A stretch of DNA of 64,000 nucleotides, taken from assembly GCF_025947345.1 (NCBI RefSeq), contig NZ_CP110011.1, positions 4,092,001-4,156,000 on the forward strand, read 5' to 3'. The notes beneath the pieces were generated by a model. The model was not told the DNA's origin and ran no database searches. It worked only from the letters and a program-made list of their open reading frames with translations. Position numbers and translations under genes: made by a program. Source of the DNA: Flavobacterium sp. N502536. Its GTDB lineage: Bacteria > Bacteroidota > Bacteroidia > Flavobacteriales > Flavobacteriaceae. Numbering within the stretch: position 1 is the stretch's first letter; every line of letters starts with the position of its first letter. Positions 17,686-26,591 of this stretch are shown one piece after another.

Positions 17686-20271
17686 ATGTACACGTTACCA
17701 AAAATTGAACGTTTTAATCAGGATGTTCTTTCAAAATACCATATTTATAATAGTGTTTTTATAACACTGCCTTTTGATTCCATTGACAATACAGGAGTGT
17801 TACTTCCTTTGTTTACAGAGACTTGTGAAACGGGATTTAAAAAACAGGAAACACCTAAGGAAATTGTCAATTTCTTCTCCAACAAATACCTGAATGATGC
17901 TTCTGAAAAGGATAAAATCGATCTTATGTTTCGATTCATTCAATACATTGAACGTCAGATCGTATTGTTTGACGCGATCGAGGATGCAGCATTTCCGGAA
18001 GTCAATAATATGGAAGGACGCGGTTCGTTACGCGATATTAAAGAAAAATCAGATGCAAAGGAAAAGAATGATGAGCTGATTGAATTTTTGGAAAGCTTTA
18101 ATGTCAGAACAGTCTTAACGGCGCATCCAACGCAATTTTATCCGGGTCCGGTTTTAGGGATTATCAATGATTTGACAGATGCTATTCGTTTAAATGATTT
18201 GTTGAAAATCAAACAATTGCTGGCGCAGCTTGGAAAAACTCCTTTTATTCAGAACGAAAAGCCAAATCCGTATGATGAAGCAGTAAGTTTGATCTGGTAT
18301 TTAGAGAATGTGTTCTATGCAACTTCGGGTGAAATTGTTCATTATTTACAGAAAAATATCCTTCAGGGGAATGCGATTCAGAACCAATTGATCAAATTAG
18401 GTTTCTGGCCAGGAGGGGATCGTGACGGAAATCCTTTTGTTACTACCGAGATTACTTTAAAAGTAGCGGAACGTTTGCGTACGTCAATTTTGAAGTGTTA
18501 CTATGTTGAAATGAGAAACTTAAAACGTAAGTTAACATTCTCAGGTGTAGATACTTTGGTGTCAGAACTTGAACATAAACTTTATCGTTCGGTGTTCTAT
18601 TCGAAAGGAGAAATTTACATTACTTTAGAGGAGTTATTGACGCAGTTAAATAAAATCAGAACCATTATTATTGAAAAACATCAGTCTCTTTATTTAGATG
18701 AACTGGAAGCTTTTTTAGTAAAAATTAATTTGTTTGGTTTTCACTTTGCCACTTTAGATATTCGTCAGAATAGTAAAATTCACAATGCTGTATTTAAGGA
18801 TGTGGTGAATTATTATTTGAAGTCTGGTTCGCAGATATTTCCGCAGAATTATTTTGATTTGTCGGAAGAAGAGAAACTGGGAGTTTTGTCAAAAGTAAAA
18901 GGAGACTTGAATCCTGCTGACTTTGAAGATGAAATTACAAGATCTACTCTGGAATCAGTTCAGACGATTAAAACAATTCAGCAAGGAAACGGTGAGTTTG
19001 GCGCCAATCGTTACATTATCAGTAACAATGAAAGTGCTCTGAATGTCATGGAAACTTTCGCAATGATTCGTTTGAACAATTGGGAAAACCCAACGGTTGA
19101 CATAATTCCGCTTTTTGAATCGGTTGATGATTTACAGAATGCGCATCAAATTATGGAACAATTGTACAACAATCCGGAGTACTCTAAACACCTTGAATCC
19201 AGAGGAAATAAGCAAACTATTATGTTAGGTTTCTCTGATGGAACGAAAGACGGTGGTTATTTAATGGCTAACTGGAGTATTTATCAGGCAAAAATATCGC
19301 TGACCGAAATTTCAAGACAATACGGTATAAAAGTAATTTTCTTTGATGGTCGTGGTGGACCTCCGGCTCGCGGAGGTGGAAAAACACATAAGTTTTATGC
19401 TTCTTTAGGTCCAAAAATTGAGAATAACGAAATTCAGATTACCGTTCAGGGACAAACGATCAGTTCTAATTTTGGAACTTTGGATTCCTGTCGTTATAAT
19501 ATTGAGAACTTATTGAGTGCCGGAGTCACCAATCAGGTTTTTAGCAAAGAAAAAAATGAGCTGAGTGTGGAGGAAACGAAAATTCTAACGCAACTGGCTG
19601 ATTTAGGGTATGAAAAATACCTAAGTTTTAAGAATCACCCTAAGTTTATTCCATATTTGGAAAAAATGAGTACGTTAAAATATTACTCTAAAACCAATAT
19701 CGGAAGCCGTCCGTCTAAAAGAAGTAAGTCAGAATCATTAGATTTTGCTGACTTAAGAGCGATTCCTTTTGTGGGGTCCTGGAGTCAGTTGAAGCAAAAC
19801 GTACCAGGATTCTTCGGAGTTGGATCGGCTTTAAAATATTTTGAAGAAAGTGGACAATGGGATAAAGTACATGACCTGTATCAAAATTCTTTATTTTTCA
19901 AAACACTGTTGGAGAACAGTATGATGTCATTGGCAAAATCATTTTTACCATTGACGGCTTATATGAAAAATGATCCTGAGTTTGGAGAATTCTGGCAGAT
20001 TATCTACGATGAATTTTCAGAAACCAAACGTCTTTTACTGAAAATTGCAGGACATAAAACCCTGATGGAAAATTATCCTGATGGTATAGCATCGATTCAG
20101 ATAAGAGAGCGTATTGTGTTGCCATTGTTGACAATACAACAATATGCTTTATTGAGAATTAACGAATTGAACAAAGAAAACATTGTAGACGAAGAGCTGA
20201 TTAAAGTTTACGAAAAAATCGTAACAAGATCCCTTTTCGGAAATACCAATGCCAGTAGAAACTCAGCTTAA
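17686..20271 (+). CDS. ppc: Phosphoenolpyruvate carboxylase
   Basis: 861 residues, slightly shorter than E. coli Ppc. It has the catalytic histidine in VLTAHPTQ, GFWPGGDRDGNPF, the SDGTKDGG region, and the FFDGRGGPPARGGG loop that binds PEP and bicarbonate; a GSRPSKR block follows. It fixes bicarbonate onto PEP to give oxaloacetate, an anaplerotic step in the cytosol. The usual Gly at the far C-terminus is replaced: it ends NASRNSA. A DinB gene follows after 12 nt, possibly cotranscribed. Confidence 0.96.
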   Translation: MYTLPKIERFNQDVLSKYHIYNSVFITLPFDSIDNTGVLLPLFTETCETGFKKQETPKEIVNFFSNKYLNDASEKDKIDLMFRFIQYIERQIVLFDAIEDAAFPEVNNMEGRGSLRDIKEKSDAKEKNDELIEFLESFNVRTVLTAHPTQFYPGPVLGIINDLTDAIRLNDLLKIKQLLAQLGKTPFIQNEKPNPYDEAVSLIWYLENVFYATSGEIVHYLQKNILQGNAIQNQLIKLGFWPGGDRDGNPFVTTEITLKVAERLRTSILKCYYVEMRNLKRKLTFSGVDTLVSELEHKLYRSVFYSKGEIYITLEELLTQLNKIRTIIIEKHQSLYLDELEAFLVKINLFGFHFATLDIRQNSKIHNAVFKDVVNYYLKSGSQIFPQNYFDLSEEEKLGVLSKVKGDLNPADFEDEITRSTLESVQTIKTIQQGNGEFGANRYIISNNESALNVMETFAMIRLNNWENPTVDIIPLFESVDDLQNAHQIMEQLYNNPEYSKHLESRGNKQTIMLGFSDGTKDGGYLMANWSIYQAKISLTEISRQYGIKVIFFDGRGGPPARGGGKTHKFYASLGPKIENNEIQITVQGQTISSNFGTLDSCRYNIENLLSAGVTNQVFSKEKNELSVEETKILTQLADLGYEKYLSFKNHPKFIPYLEKMSTLKYYSKTNIGSRPSKRSKSESLDFADLRAIPFVGSWSQLKQNVPGFFGVGSALKYFEESGQWDKVHDLYQNSLFFKTLLENSMMSLAKSFLPLTAYMKNDPEFGEFWQIIYDEFSETKRLLLKIAGHKTLMENYPDGIASIQIRERIVLPLLTIQQYALLRINELNKENIVDEELIKVYEKIVTRSLFGNTNASRNSA

Positions 20272-20283
20272 AAACTATAAAAA

Positions 20284-20799
20284 ATGAACGTAGCCCTATT
20301 AACAGAAAACGAATATTCAGGCGGATATGCCAATTATATCAAAGCAGTTGGAAATGGAGATTTGTTTGAAGAACTCGAAATTTCATTGCACGAGTTTATC
20401 AAATTTGTGCAAAATATTCCAATGGATAAATTTGACTATCGTTACGCAGAAGGAAAGTGGACGATAAAAGATATTATTCAGCACATTCTGGATTGTGAGC
20501 GAATTTTTGCTTACCGCGCTTTGCGATTTTCGAGAAATGATTTAACGCCTTTGCCAAGTTTTGAGGAAGATGATTACGCAAACAGCACCGATTCAAATAG
20601 CAGAAGTATTCAGGGTTTACTAACAGAATTGTCTGCATTAAGACATTCTAATTTGTTGTTTTTTAAGAGTTTATCTGAAGAGCAGCTTAAAAGAATCGGG
20701 ACAGCTTCAAATATTCAGATTTCTGTTCGCGCTTTGGGATTTGTAATTATCGGCCATCAAAAACACCATCAAAAAGTTTTTGAAGAGCGTTATTTGTAA
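20284..20799 (+). CDS. DinB-family protein
   Basis: 171 residues with the DinB four-helix layout. The metal ligand pattern H...H-x3-H is suggested by QHILDCERIFAYR and, near the end, GHQKHH. DinB proteins often act as thiol-dependent metalloenzymes, for example bacillithiol transferases. The role here is unknown. It follows ppc by 12 nt. Confidence 0.82.
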   Translation: MNVALLTENEYSGGYANYIKAVGNGDLFEELEISLHEFIKFVQNIPMDKFDYRYAEGKWTIKDIIQHILDCERIFAYRALRFSRNDLTPLPSFEEDDYANSTDSNSRSIQGLLTELSALRHSNLLFFKSLSEEQLKRIGTASNIQISVRALGFVIIGHQKHHQKVFEERYL

Positions 20800-20860
20800 A
20801 TTTCTTTTCATTATAAACAAAAATCCTGTGGAGTAAATTTCAGAGGATTTTTTTATTGAT

Positions 20861-21147
20861 GTCATTTCGACCGTAGGGAGAAATCACATACGCTGAATCC
20901 AAACTGAATTTCTACACCGTTTGTCATTTCGACCGAAGGGAGAAATTACACGCGCTGAATCCAAACTGAATTTCTACACCGTTTGTCATTTCGACCGAAG
21001 GGAGAAATCGCATGCGCTGAATCCGAATTGAATTTCTACACCGTTTGTCATTTCGACCAAAGGGAGAAATCACATGCAGAATTTGACAAAGATTGAGATT
21101 GTAGGAGCGGAGTTTCTTGTGTGATTTCTCCCTACGGTCGAAATGAC
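20861..21147. repeat. 62-bp tandem repeats with a terminal inverted copy
   Basis: The unit starting GTCATTTCGACCG begins at 20861, 20923, 20985 and 21047, giving three full 62-bp copies and one partial. A 27-nt exact inverted copy of the first unit's start lies at 21121-21147. No ORF or spacers. It sits between the convergent DinB and recQ genes. Confidence 0.85.
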
Positions 21148-21160
21148 AAAGTAGCGGGTT

Positions 21161-23269
21161 TTACTTGTTCTTCTCAACAATAGCAAGACCCAGGCGAATT
21201 TTATCATACGATATTTTTTCATCAAAATAGTCAAAATACGGTTTTAAGCCAGAGGGGTATTCGAGTTCGATCTGAGCTTTGTGCAATTGTTTGACTTCGT
21301 CATTTGTTACAAACGAACTTAAATCAATCTCCTCACCATCAAGATAAAGTTTGGCTAAGTGTGATATAATGGTGGTATATCCTAAATTTCTTTTTCCGGC
21401 GATTTCTGTTACCGTTTTGCCATTTTTAAAAAGTTCTAAAGTAGTCTTATACGTATTACTTTCTTTTTTGGCTTTTGCATTTGTTTTTTTTGCTTTCTGA
21501 AATGCTATAATGGCATTTATAAATTCGGAACCGTATTTTTCAAGTTTTGCATTTCCAACGCCATCGATGGCAAGAAATTCTTCATCGCTCATTGGTCGTA
21601 AGGTTTCCATTTGCCTTAAGGCTGCATCACTGAAAATTACATAAGCCGGAACTTCTTCTTCCTGGGCAATTTCGTAACGCAGTTTTCGAAGAAGTTCAAA
21701 AAGTGAATTTTTTGCGGTTTTTGTTTTGGTCTCTGCAATTTCGTTTTTGTCGATTGCTTTTTTAACGACCGTATTTAGTTTTACTTTCTCTCCTTCAAAC
21801 AGTACTTTTTTTGCAAAAGACGTTAGCAAAATTTTATTGTGCTGATGGAAGGCAATTTCAAGATAGCCCAAATTAATGAGCTGAATTAAGTACTGATTCC
21901 AATCGTACCACGAAATGTCGGAGCCAATTCCGTACGTTTTTAAGCTTTGATAATTTTTTTCGTAGATATACGCGTTTCTCGAGCCTCTTAAAAAATCAAC
22001 AATTACAGCCAATGGCTCTGATTGCTGTAAACGGACAATTGCTGAGAGTGCTTTTTGCGCTAAAATAGTTCCGTCAAAAAAAGTGGGAGGATTTTTGCAG
22101 ATATCACAGTTGCCACAATTTTCTTTTACGAGTTCACCAAAATACGAAAGCAGAATTTTTCGGCGACAGCTTAAGGCATCGGCGTATTGTTTCATTCTTT
22201 CTAATTTGGCCAGCTGAACATCAGAGTTTAATCCTTCGGAGGCAAATTTCTGAAGTTGAATGACATCGGCATAACTTTCAAACAAAACGGTTTCGGCTGC
22301 CAATCCATCCCGACCGGCACGTCCAATTTCCTGATAATAACCTTCGATGTTTTTCGGTAAATTGTAATGAATGACCCAGCGGACATTGGATTTGTCAATT
22401 CCCATACCAAAAGCAATGGTAGCGCAAACGACCTGACAGTCGTCGTTGATAAATTCATCCTGAGTTTTTGCTCTCACTTTATTATCGAGTCCGGCATGGT
22501 AGGCTTTGGCGGTGATTCCGTTTTTCTTTAATTTTTCAGCCAGTTCTTCTGTGGTCTTTCGGCTTAAGCAGTAAACAATTCCGGATTCATTGGGTTTATT
22601 GGCAATGAAATCAATTATTTGTTTTACTCTGTCAAGAGCCGGGCGAACTTCGAGACTTAGATTTTTTCGGTCAAACGAAGCAACGAATGTTTTTGGATTT
22701 CTAAGTTTTAACTGTTTGACGATATCGGTTCGGGTCGCTTTATCAGCAGTAGCCGTTAAAGCCAGGACCGGAGTAGAAGGGAAGCGACTCTTTAAATATC
22801 CCAAATTGGTATAGGCCGGACGAAAGTCATGACCCCAGGAAGAAATACAATGTGCTTCGTCGATCGCAATCAGGCTGATGGTCAGTTCGTTAAAGACAAC
22901 ATCCAGATAAGACAGGCTCTCCGGTGCGATGTAGACTAATTTGAAAGTATTTGATTTTAAATTGTCAATATAAAATTGCTGTTCCTGACTGGTTTGGCTG
23001 CTGTTGATGTAACAGGCATTAATACCATTTGTTTTTAAGCTGTCGACCTGATCTTTCATTAAGGCAATCAAAGGCGAAATGACAATGGTGATTCCGGGCA
23101 AGACTAAGGCCGGTAATTGAAAACAGATTGACTTTCCTCCTCCGGTGGGCATAATAGCTAAAGTATCCTGACCCGAAAGTATCGTATTAATGATGGTTTC
23201 TTGGTTGGGTCTGAATTTTTCAAATCCAAAATTTTCTTTTAGTTTGGCGTGTAGGATTTCTGAGGTCAT
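21161..23269 (-). CDS. recQ: ATP-dependent DNA helicase RecQ
   Basis: 702 residues. Walker A GGGKS is at 43-47, DEAH at 137-140, and the SF2 helicase domain is followed by the RecQ C-terminal region with four zinc cysteines (CRRK... CGNCDICKNP). An HRDC-like segment appears around VYFSD...SDEEFLAIDGVG and a C-terminal helix-turn-helix follows. RecQ unwinds 3'-5' DNA during recombination repair. A -7 box TATATTTG (complement of 23301-23308) lies upstream of the start. The domain order and length are typical for Bacteroidota RecQ. Confidence 0.95.
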   Translation of the reverse strand: MTSEILHAKLKENFGFEKFRPNQETIINTILSGQDTLAIMPTGGGKSICFQLPALVLPGITIVISPLIALMKDQVDSLKTNGINACYINSSQTSQEQQFYIDNLKSNTFKLVYIAPESLSYLDVVFNELTISLIAIDEAHCISSWGHDFRPAYTNLGYLKSRFPSTPVLALTATADKATRTDIVKQLKLRNPKTFVASFDRKNLSLEVRPALDRVKQIIDFIANKPNESGIVYCLSRKTTEELAEKLKKNGITAKAYHAGLDNKVRAKTQDEFINDDCQVVCATIAFGMGIDKSNVRWVIHYNLPKNIEGYYQEIGRAGRDGLAAETVLFESYADVIQLQKFASEGLNSDVQLAKLERMKQYADALSCRRKILLSYFGELVKENCGNCDICKNPPTFFDGTILAQKALSAIVRLQQSEPLAVIVDFLRGSRNAYIYEKNYQSLKTYGIGSDISWYDWNQYLIQLINLGYLEIAFHQHNKILLTSFAKKVLFEGEKVKLNTVVKKAIDKNEIAETKTKTAKNSLFELLRKLRYEIAQEEEVPAYVIFSDAALRQMETLRPMSDEEFLAIDGVGNAKLEKYGSEFINAIIAFQKAKKTNAKAKKESNTYKTTLELFKNGKTVTEIAGKRNLGYTTIISHLAKLYLDGEEIDLSSFVTNDEVKQLHKAQIELEYPSGLKPYFDYFDEKISYDKIRLGLAIVEKNK

Positions 23270-23353
23270 GGCGTTGGCAATTACGGAAAAAGAATAAAAA
23301 CAAATATATAGTATTTTTCCTATATTTAGATGAAGTGATTAGGGAATAATAAA

Positions 23354-23380
23354 AAAAGGAACCCGCATAGAGTTCCTTTT
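23354..23380. terminator. Hairpin terminator after acidic-protein gene
   Basis: AAAAGGAAC and GTTCCTTTT form a 9-bp stem with T/A runs on both sides, downstream of the leftward polyamine gene cluster. Confidence 0.65.
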
Positions 23381-23401
23381 ATTTATTTTGAAAAAGATTG
23401 C

Positions 23402-23806
23402 TTAATCTTCGTCTTCATCATCTTCGTCGTCAGCAATATCTTCTTTGTCTTCGTCATCGTCGTCGTCATCTCCACCGTCAACATCTGGTTTGTCCTGATT
23501 GTCATCGTCGTCGTCATCGTCGATATCATCATCAAGATCAAGACCTTTAACCGGTTCGATTGTATCCACGTCTACGTCGATATCGTCATCTTCATCATAA
23601 TTTTCGATTCTGTCTGCAAGTTTAGTACTAATTTTTACCAAATAAATAGTGTCTTCAGTACGAACTTCAACGGCTTCTACTAATTCGTTTTTAGCATTTC
23701 TAAAACGGATTACATCCGAATCATCATAACCATCAGGAAATTTCTCTACCAAAAGGTTTAAAATTTCGTTGGTAAGTTTAGCGTAGTCTACTATAACTCT
23801 TTTCAT
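23402..23806 (-). CDS. Conserved protein with long aspartate-rich tail
   Basis: 134 residues. The first 70 have a globular core (MKRVIVDYAKLTNEILNLL then DVIRFRNAKNELVEAVEVR). From about residue 73 the chain is almost entirely Asp and Glu. The function is unknown; such genes are sometimes mislabelled as DNA primase. It lies 7 nt after the DHS-like gene, so it belongs to the same transcript as speA. The tail may bind metals, polyamines or basic proteins. Confidence 0.8.
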   Translation of the reverse strand: MKRVIVDYAKLTNEILNLLVEKFPDGYDDSDVIRFRNAKNELVEAVEVRTEDTIYLVKISTKLADRIENYDEDDDIDVDVDTIEPVKGLDLDDDIDDDDDDDNQDKPDVDGGDDDDDDEDKEDIADDEDDEDED

Positions 23807-23813
23807 AAATATC

Positions 23814-24782
23814 CTATAAATCTAATAAATAAGCAAAAATTAATGGAGCAACAATTGTAGCGTCCGACTCAATAATAAATTTAGGGGTTTTAATATCTAA
23901 TTTACCCCAAGTGATTTTTTCGTTTGGAACTGCTCCAGAGTACGAACCGTAACTGGTTGTTGAATCTGAAATTTGACAGAAATAGCTCCAGAATGGAACA
24001 TCGTGCATTTCCATATCCTGGTACAACATTGGTACCACACAAATAGGGAAATCTCCTGCAATACCACCACCAATTTGGAAGAATCCAATTCCGTTAGTGC
24101 TATTTTTTGGATACCAGTCTGCAAGGAAAGTCATGTACTCAATACCTGATTTCATCGTAGAGGCTTTTAATTCGCCTTTGATTACATATGAAGCAAAGAT
24201 ATTTCCCATTGTACTGTCTTCCCAACCCGGAACAATAATAGGTAAATTTTTCTCGGCAGCGGCATACATCCAGCTGTCTTTTAAATCAATTTCGTAGTAT
24301 TCTTCTAAAACGCCTGATAACAACATTTTGTACATGAATTCATGAGGAAAATAACGTTCTCCTTTATCATCGGCATCTTTCCAGATTTTGTAAATGTGTT
24401 TTTGTAAACGACGGAATGCTTCATGTTCTGGGATACAAGTGTCAGTAACACGGTTTAATCCTCTTTCTAATAAAGCCCATTCGTCTTCAGGTGTTAAATC
24501 ACGATAGTTTGGCACTCTTTCGTAGTGTGAGTGTGCCACTAAGTTCATGATGTCTTCTTCTAGATTGGCTCCAGTACAAGAAATAATTTGTACTTTATCT
24601 TGTCTAATAATTTCGGCAAAAATTTTACCAATTTCTGCTGTACTCATAGCGCCAGCCATACTTACCATCATTTTAGCTCCGTTTGCCAATTGTTGCTCGT
24701 ATGCTTTTGCAGCATCGACTAAAGAGGCAGAGTTGAAGTGTAAATAATGTTTTTCAATAAACTGACTGATTGGTCCTTTCAT
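23814..24782 (-). CDS. Deoxyhypusine synthase-like protein
   Basis: 322 residues. It matches the DHS/HSS family: SMAGAMSTAEIGKIF near the start, SCTGANLEEDIMNL, and NEKITWGKL near the end, whose lysine (about K294) is the catalytic residue that forms the enzyme-butylamine imine. Bacteria lack eIF5A, so the target is not deoxyhypusine. Plant homospermidine synthase arose from DHS, and Flavobacterium species are known to be rich in homospermidine. With speA upstream, a homospermidine synthase role is the best inference. The gap to speA is 105 nt. Confidence 0.85.
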   Translation of the reverse strand: MKGPISQFIEKHYLHFNSASLVDAAKAYEQQLANGAKMMVSMAGAMSTAEIGKIFAEIIRQDKVQIISCTGANLEEDIMNLVAHSHYERVPNYRDLTPEDEWALLERGLNRVTDTCIPEHEAFRRLQKHIYKIWKDADDKGERYFPHEFMYKMLLSGVLEEYYEIDLKDSWMYAAAEKNLPIIVPGWEDSTMGNIFASYVIKGELKASTMKSGIEYMTFLADWYPKNSTNGIGFFQIGGGIAGDFPICVVPMLYQDMEMHDVPFWSYFCQISDSTTSYGSYSGAVPNEKITWGKLDIKTPKFIIESDATIVAPLIFAYLLDL

Positions 24783-24887
24783 TTGTTCTTGTTTTTTTAT
24801 TTTTTTTTGAATTAAAAGTTTAACCTTTTAGTGGTACTGCAAATTAATAATTTTATATTTATTAACTTTTATTTGGCAGGTTTTTTT

Positions 24888-26291
24888 TTATACTTTTTTA
24901 GTGTATCCTAAAATCTTTAACACATCGTCAGAAGTTTGCTGTTCTGAGAAAACTTCAGTGGCTAAAATACCATTTTCGTCACGATCTATTAAGATATGTT
25001 TAGGTTGTGGAATCAGACAGTGGTGTAAACCGCCATAACCTCCAATGGTTTCCTGATACGCACCAGTATTAAAGAAACCAATATACAAAGGTTTTTCTTT
25101 GTTATATTTAGGCAAATAAATGGCGTTCATGTTTTGCTCTGAGTTGTAATAATCGTCACTATCACAAGTCAAACCGCCCAATAAAACCCGCTCGTAAGTA
25201 TCGTTCCAGCGGTTTACGGCCAGCATGATAAAACGTTTGTTTATAGCCCAGGTATCTGGTAAAGTGGTAATGAATGAAGAATCAATCATGTTCCATTTTT
25301 CCCTGTCATTTTGTTGTTTTTGATATAAAATCTGATAGATCGCACCACCGCTTTCACCTACTGTAAAAGATCCAAATTCTGTAAAGATATTCGGTACATC
25401 TACTTCAGCCTCATCACATGCAATTTTAATCTGATTGATGATTTCATCAATCATATATTGATAATCATATTCAAAGGCAAGAGAGTTTTTAATTGGGAAA
25501 CCGCCTCCGATGTTTAATCCGTCAAGGGTAGGGCATTCCTTTTTAAGTGCAATGTATACTTTGATACATTTCACCAACTCATTCCAGTAATATGAGGTAT
25601 CATTTATTCCGGTATTGATGAAAAAGTGAAGCATTTTAAGCTCTAGTTTATCATTCTCCTGAATTTGTTTTTTATAGAACGAAACGATGTTTTTATATCC
25701 AATTCCTAATCTTGATGTATAGAATTCAAATTTAGGCTCTTCTTCCGCTGCAATACGAATTCCGATTTTGAATTTCCCTTTGATTTCCGCCTGAAGTAAA
25801 TCTAATTCTTCGTAGTTATCAATGATTGGAATAGTGTTTTTATGTCCGCTGTTGATTAATCTTGCAATATTGGTAATGTATTCGTCTCTTTTGAAACCGT
25901 TGCAGATAACATAAGTACTTTTGTTGATTTTGCCATTTTCAAGTAAATTCTCTACGATATTAACATCAAAAGCTGATGATGTTTCGATGTGAATGTTGTT
26001 CTTGAAAGCTTCATTCATGATATATTCAAAATGAGAGCTTTTTGTGCAATAACAGTAGTAGTACTTTGCATCGTACTTATTTTTTTCCATTGATTTTCTG
26101 AACCAGGCTTTTGCCTTGTTGATGTTCTCTGAAATCTGCGGCAAATATGTAAACTTTAATGGCGTGCCATATTGCTCTACCAATTTCATCAAATCGATGT
26201 TGTGAAATTGAAGATTGTCTTTGTTTAATTTGAATTCCGCTTGTGGAAAGTAATAGGTTTGATTGATTAGATCTGAATATTTTGTATTCAT
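24888..26291 (-). CDS. speA: Arginine decarboxylase (PLP fold-type III)
   Basis: 467 residues. The PLP lysine is K84 in YYCYCTKSSHFEY. GGGFPIKN and EFGSFTVGESGG follow the alanine-racemase-fold decarboxylase order. SpeA makes agmatine from arginine, the first step to putrescine and homospermidine. It is shorter than E. coli SpeA (about 650 residues), as in the Bacteroidota lineage. No speB (agmatinase) is in the window. It is followed by the DHS-like and acidic-protein genes. Confidence 0.88.
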   Translation of the reverse strand: MNTKYSDLINQTYYFPQAEFKLNKDNLQFHNIDLMKLVEQYGTPLKFTYLPQISENINKAKAWFRKSMEKNKYDAKYYYCYCTKSSHFEYIMNEAFKNNIHIETSSAFDVNIVENLLENGKINKSTYVICNGFKRDEYITNIARLINSGHKNTIPIIDNYEELDLLQAEIKGKFKIGIRIAAEEEPKFEFYTSRLGIGYKNIVSFYKKQIQENDKLELKMLHFFINTGINDTSYYWNELVKCIKVYIALKKECPTLDGLNIGGGFPIKNSLAFEYDYQYMIDEIINQIKIACDEAEVDVPNIFTEFGSFTVGESGGAIYQILYQKQQNDREKWNMIDSSFITTLPDTWAINKRFIMLAVNRWNDTYERVLLGGLTCDSDDYYNSEQNMNAIYLPKYNKEKPLYIGFFNTGAYQETIGGYGGLHHCLIPQPKHILIDRDENGILATEVFSEQQTSDDVLKILGYTKKV

Positions 26292-26353
26292 TTATTTTTT
26301 AATATTAAGGATGTGAATTTTATTTTATAGATGACAAATGTTTAATCTATAAT

Positions 26354-26533
26354 TCAAACCCTAATATTAGCAAATACAATTTGCAGTTTTTCGTGTTCCG
26401 CTTTTGAGCACAAAAAAACATCAAAACAAAACGGACTTTTACTATTATAAAAACGATTCAACATTCTTAATAAAGAACTATTGAGCCGGTTTCTATAGGA
26501 GTTAAAATGTCTTTGTTTACTGTTTGTTTTCAT
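26354..26533 (-). CDS. Possible 59-residue small protein
   Basis: A start at 26533 reads 59 codons to a TGA at 26354: it begins MKTNSKQRHF, basic at the N-terminus, then about 30 hydrophobic or polar residues and ends in ANIRV. A good promoter (TTG-N21-TACATTTG, minus strand, 26539-26570) ends only about 5 nt from the ATG, so the mRNA could be nearly leaderless. No family is known. It could equally be a chance frame in the speA leader. Confidence 0.3.
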   Translation of the reverse strand: MKTNSKQRHFNSYRNRLNSSLLRMLNRFYNSKSPFCFDVFLCSKAEHEKLQIVFANIRV

Positions 26534-26538
26534 CGTGG

Positions 26539-26570
26539 CAAATGTAAAAAATAATATATACCTAAAGCAA
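26539..26570 (-). promoter_or_regulatory. Promoter in speA upstream region
   Basis: Minus strand TTG (26568-26570), 21 nt, TACATTTG (26539-26546). It would give speA a leader of about 240 nt, or express the small ORF. The gap 26292-26591 holds nothing else I can support. Confidence 0.5.
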
Positions 26571-26591
26571 AGCTTTTTTATTAAAAAAAGT

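Noticed and set aside
20861..21147. Possible CRISPR array
   Set aside because: The repeats are 62 bp and lie directly next to each other without unique spacers; no cas genes are nearby.
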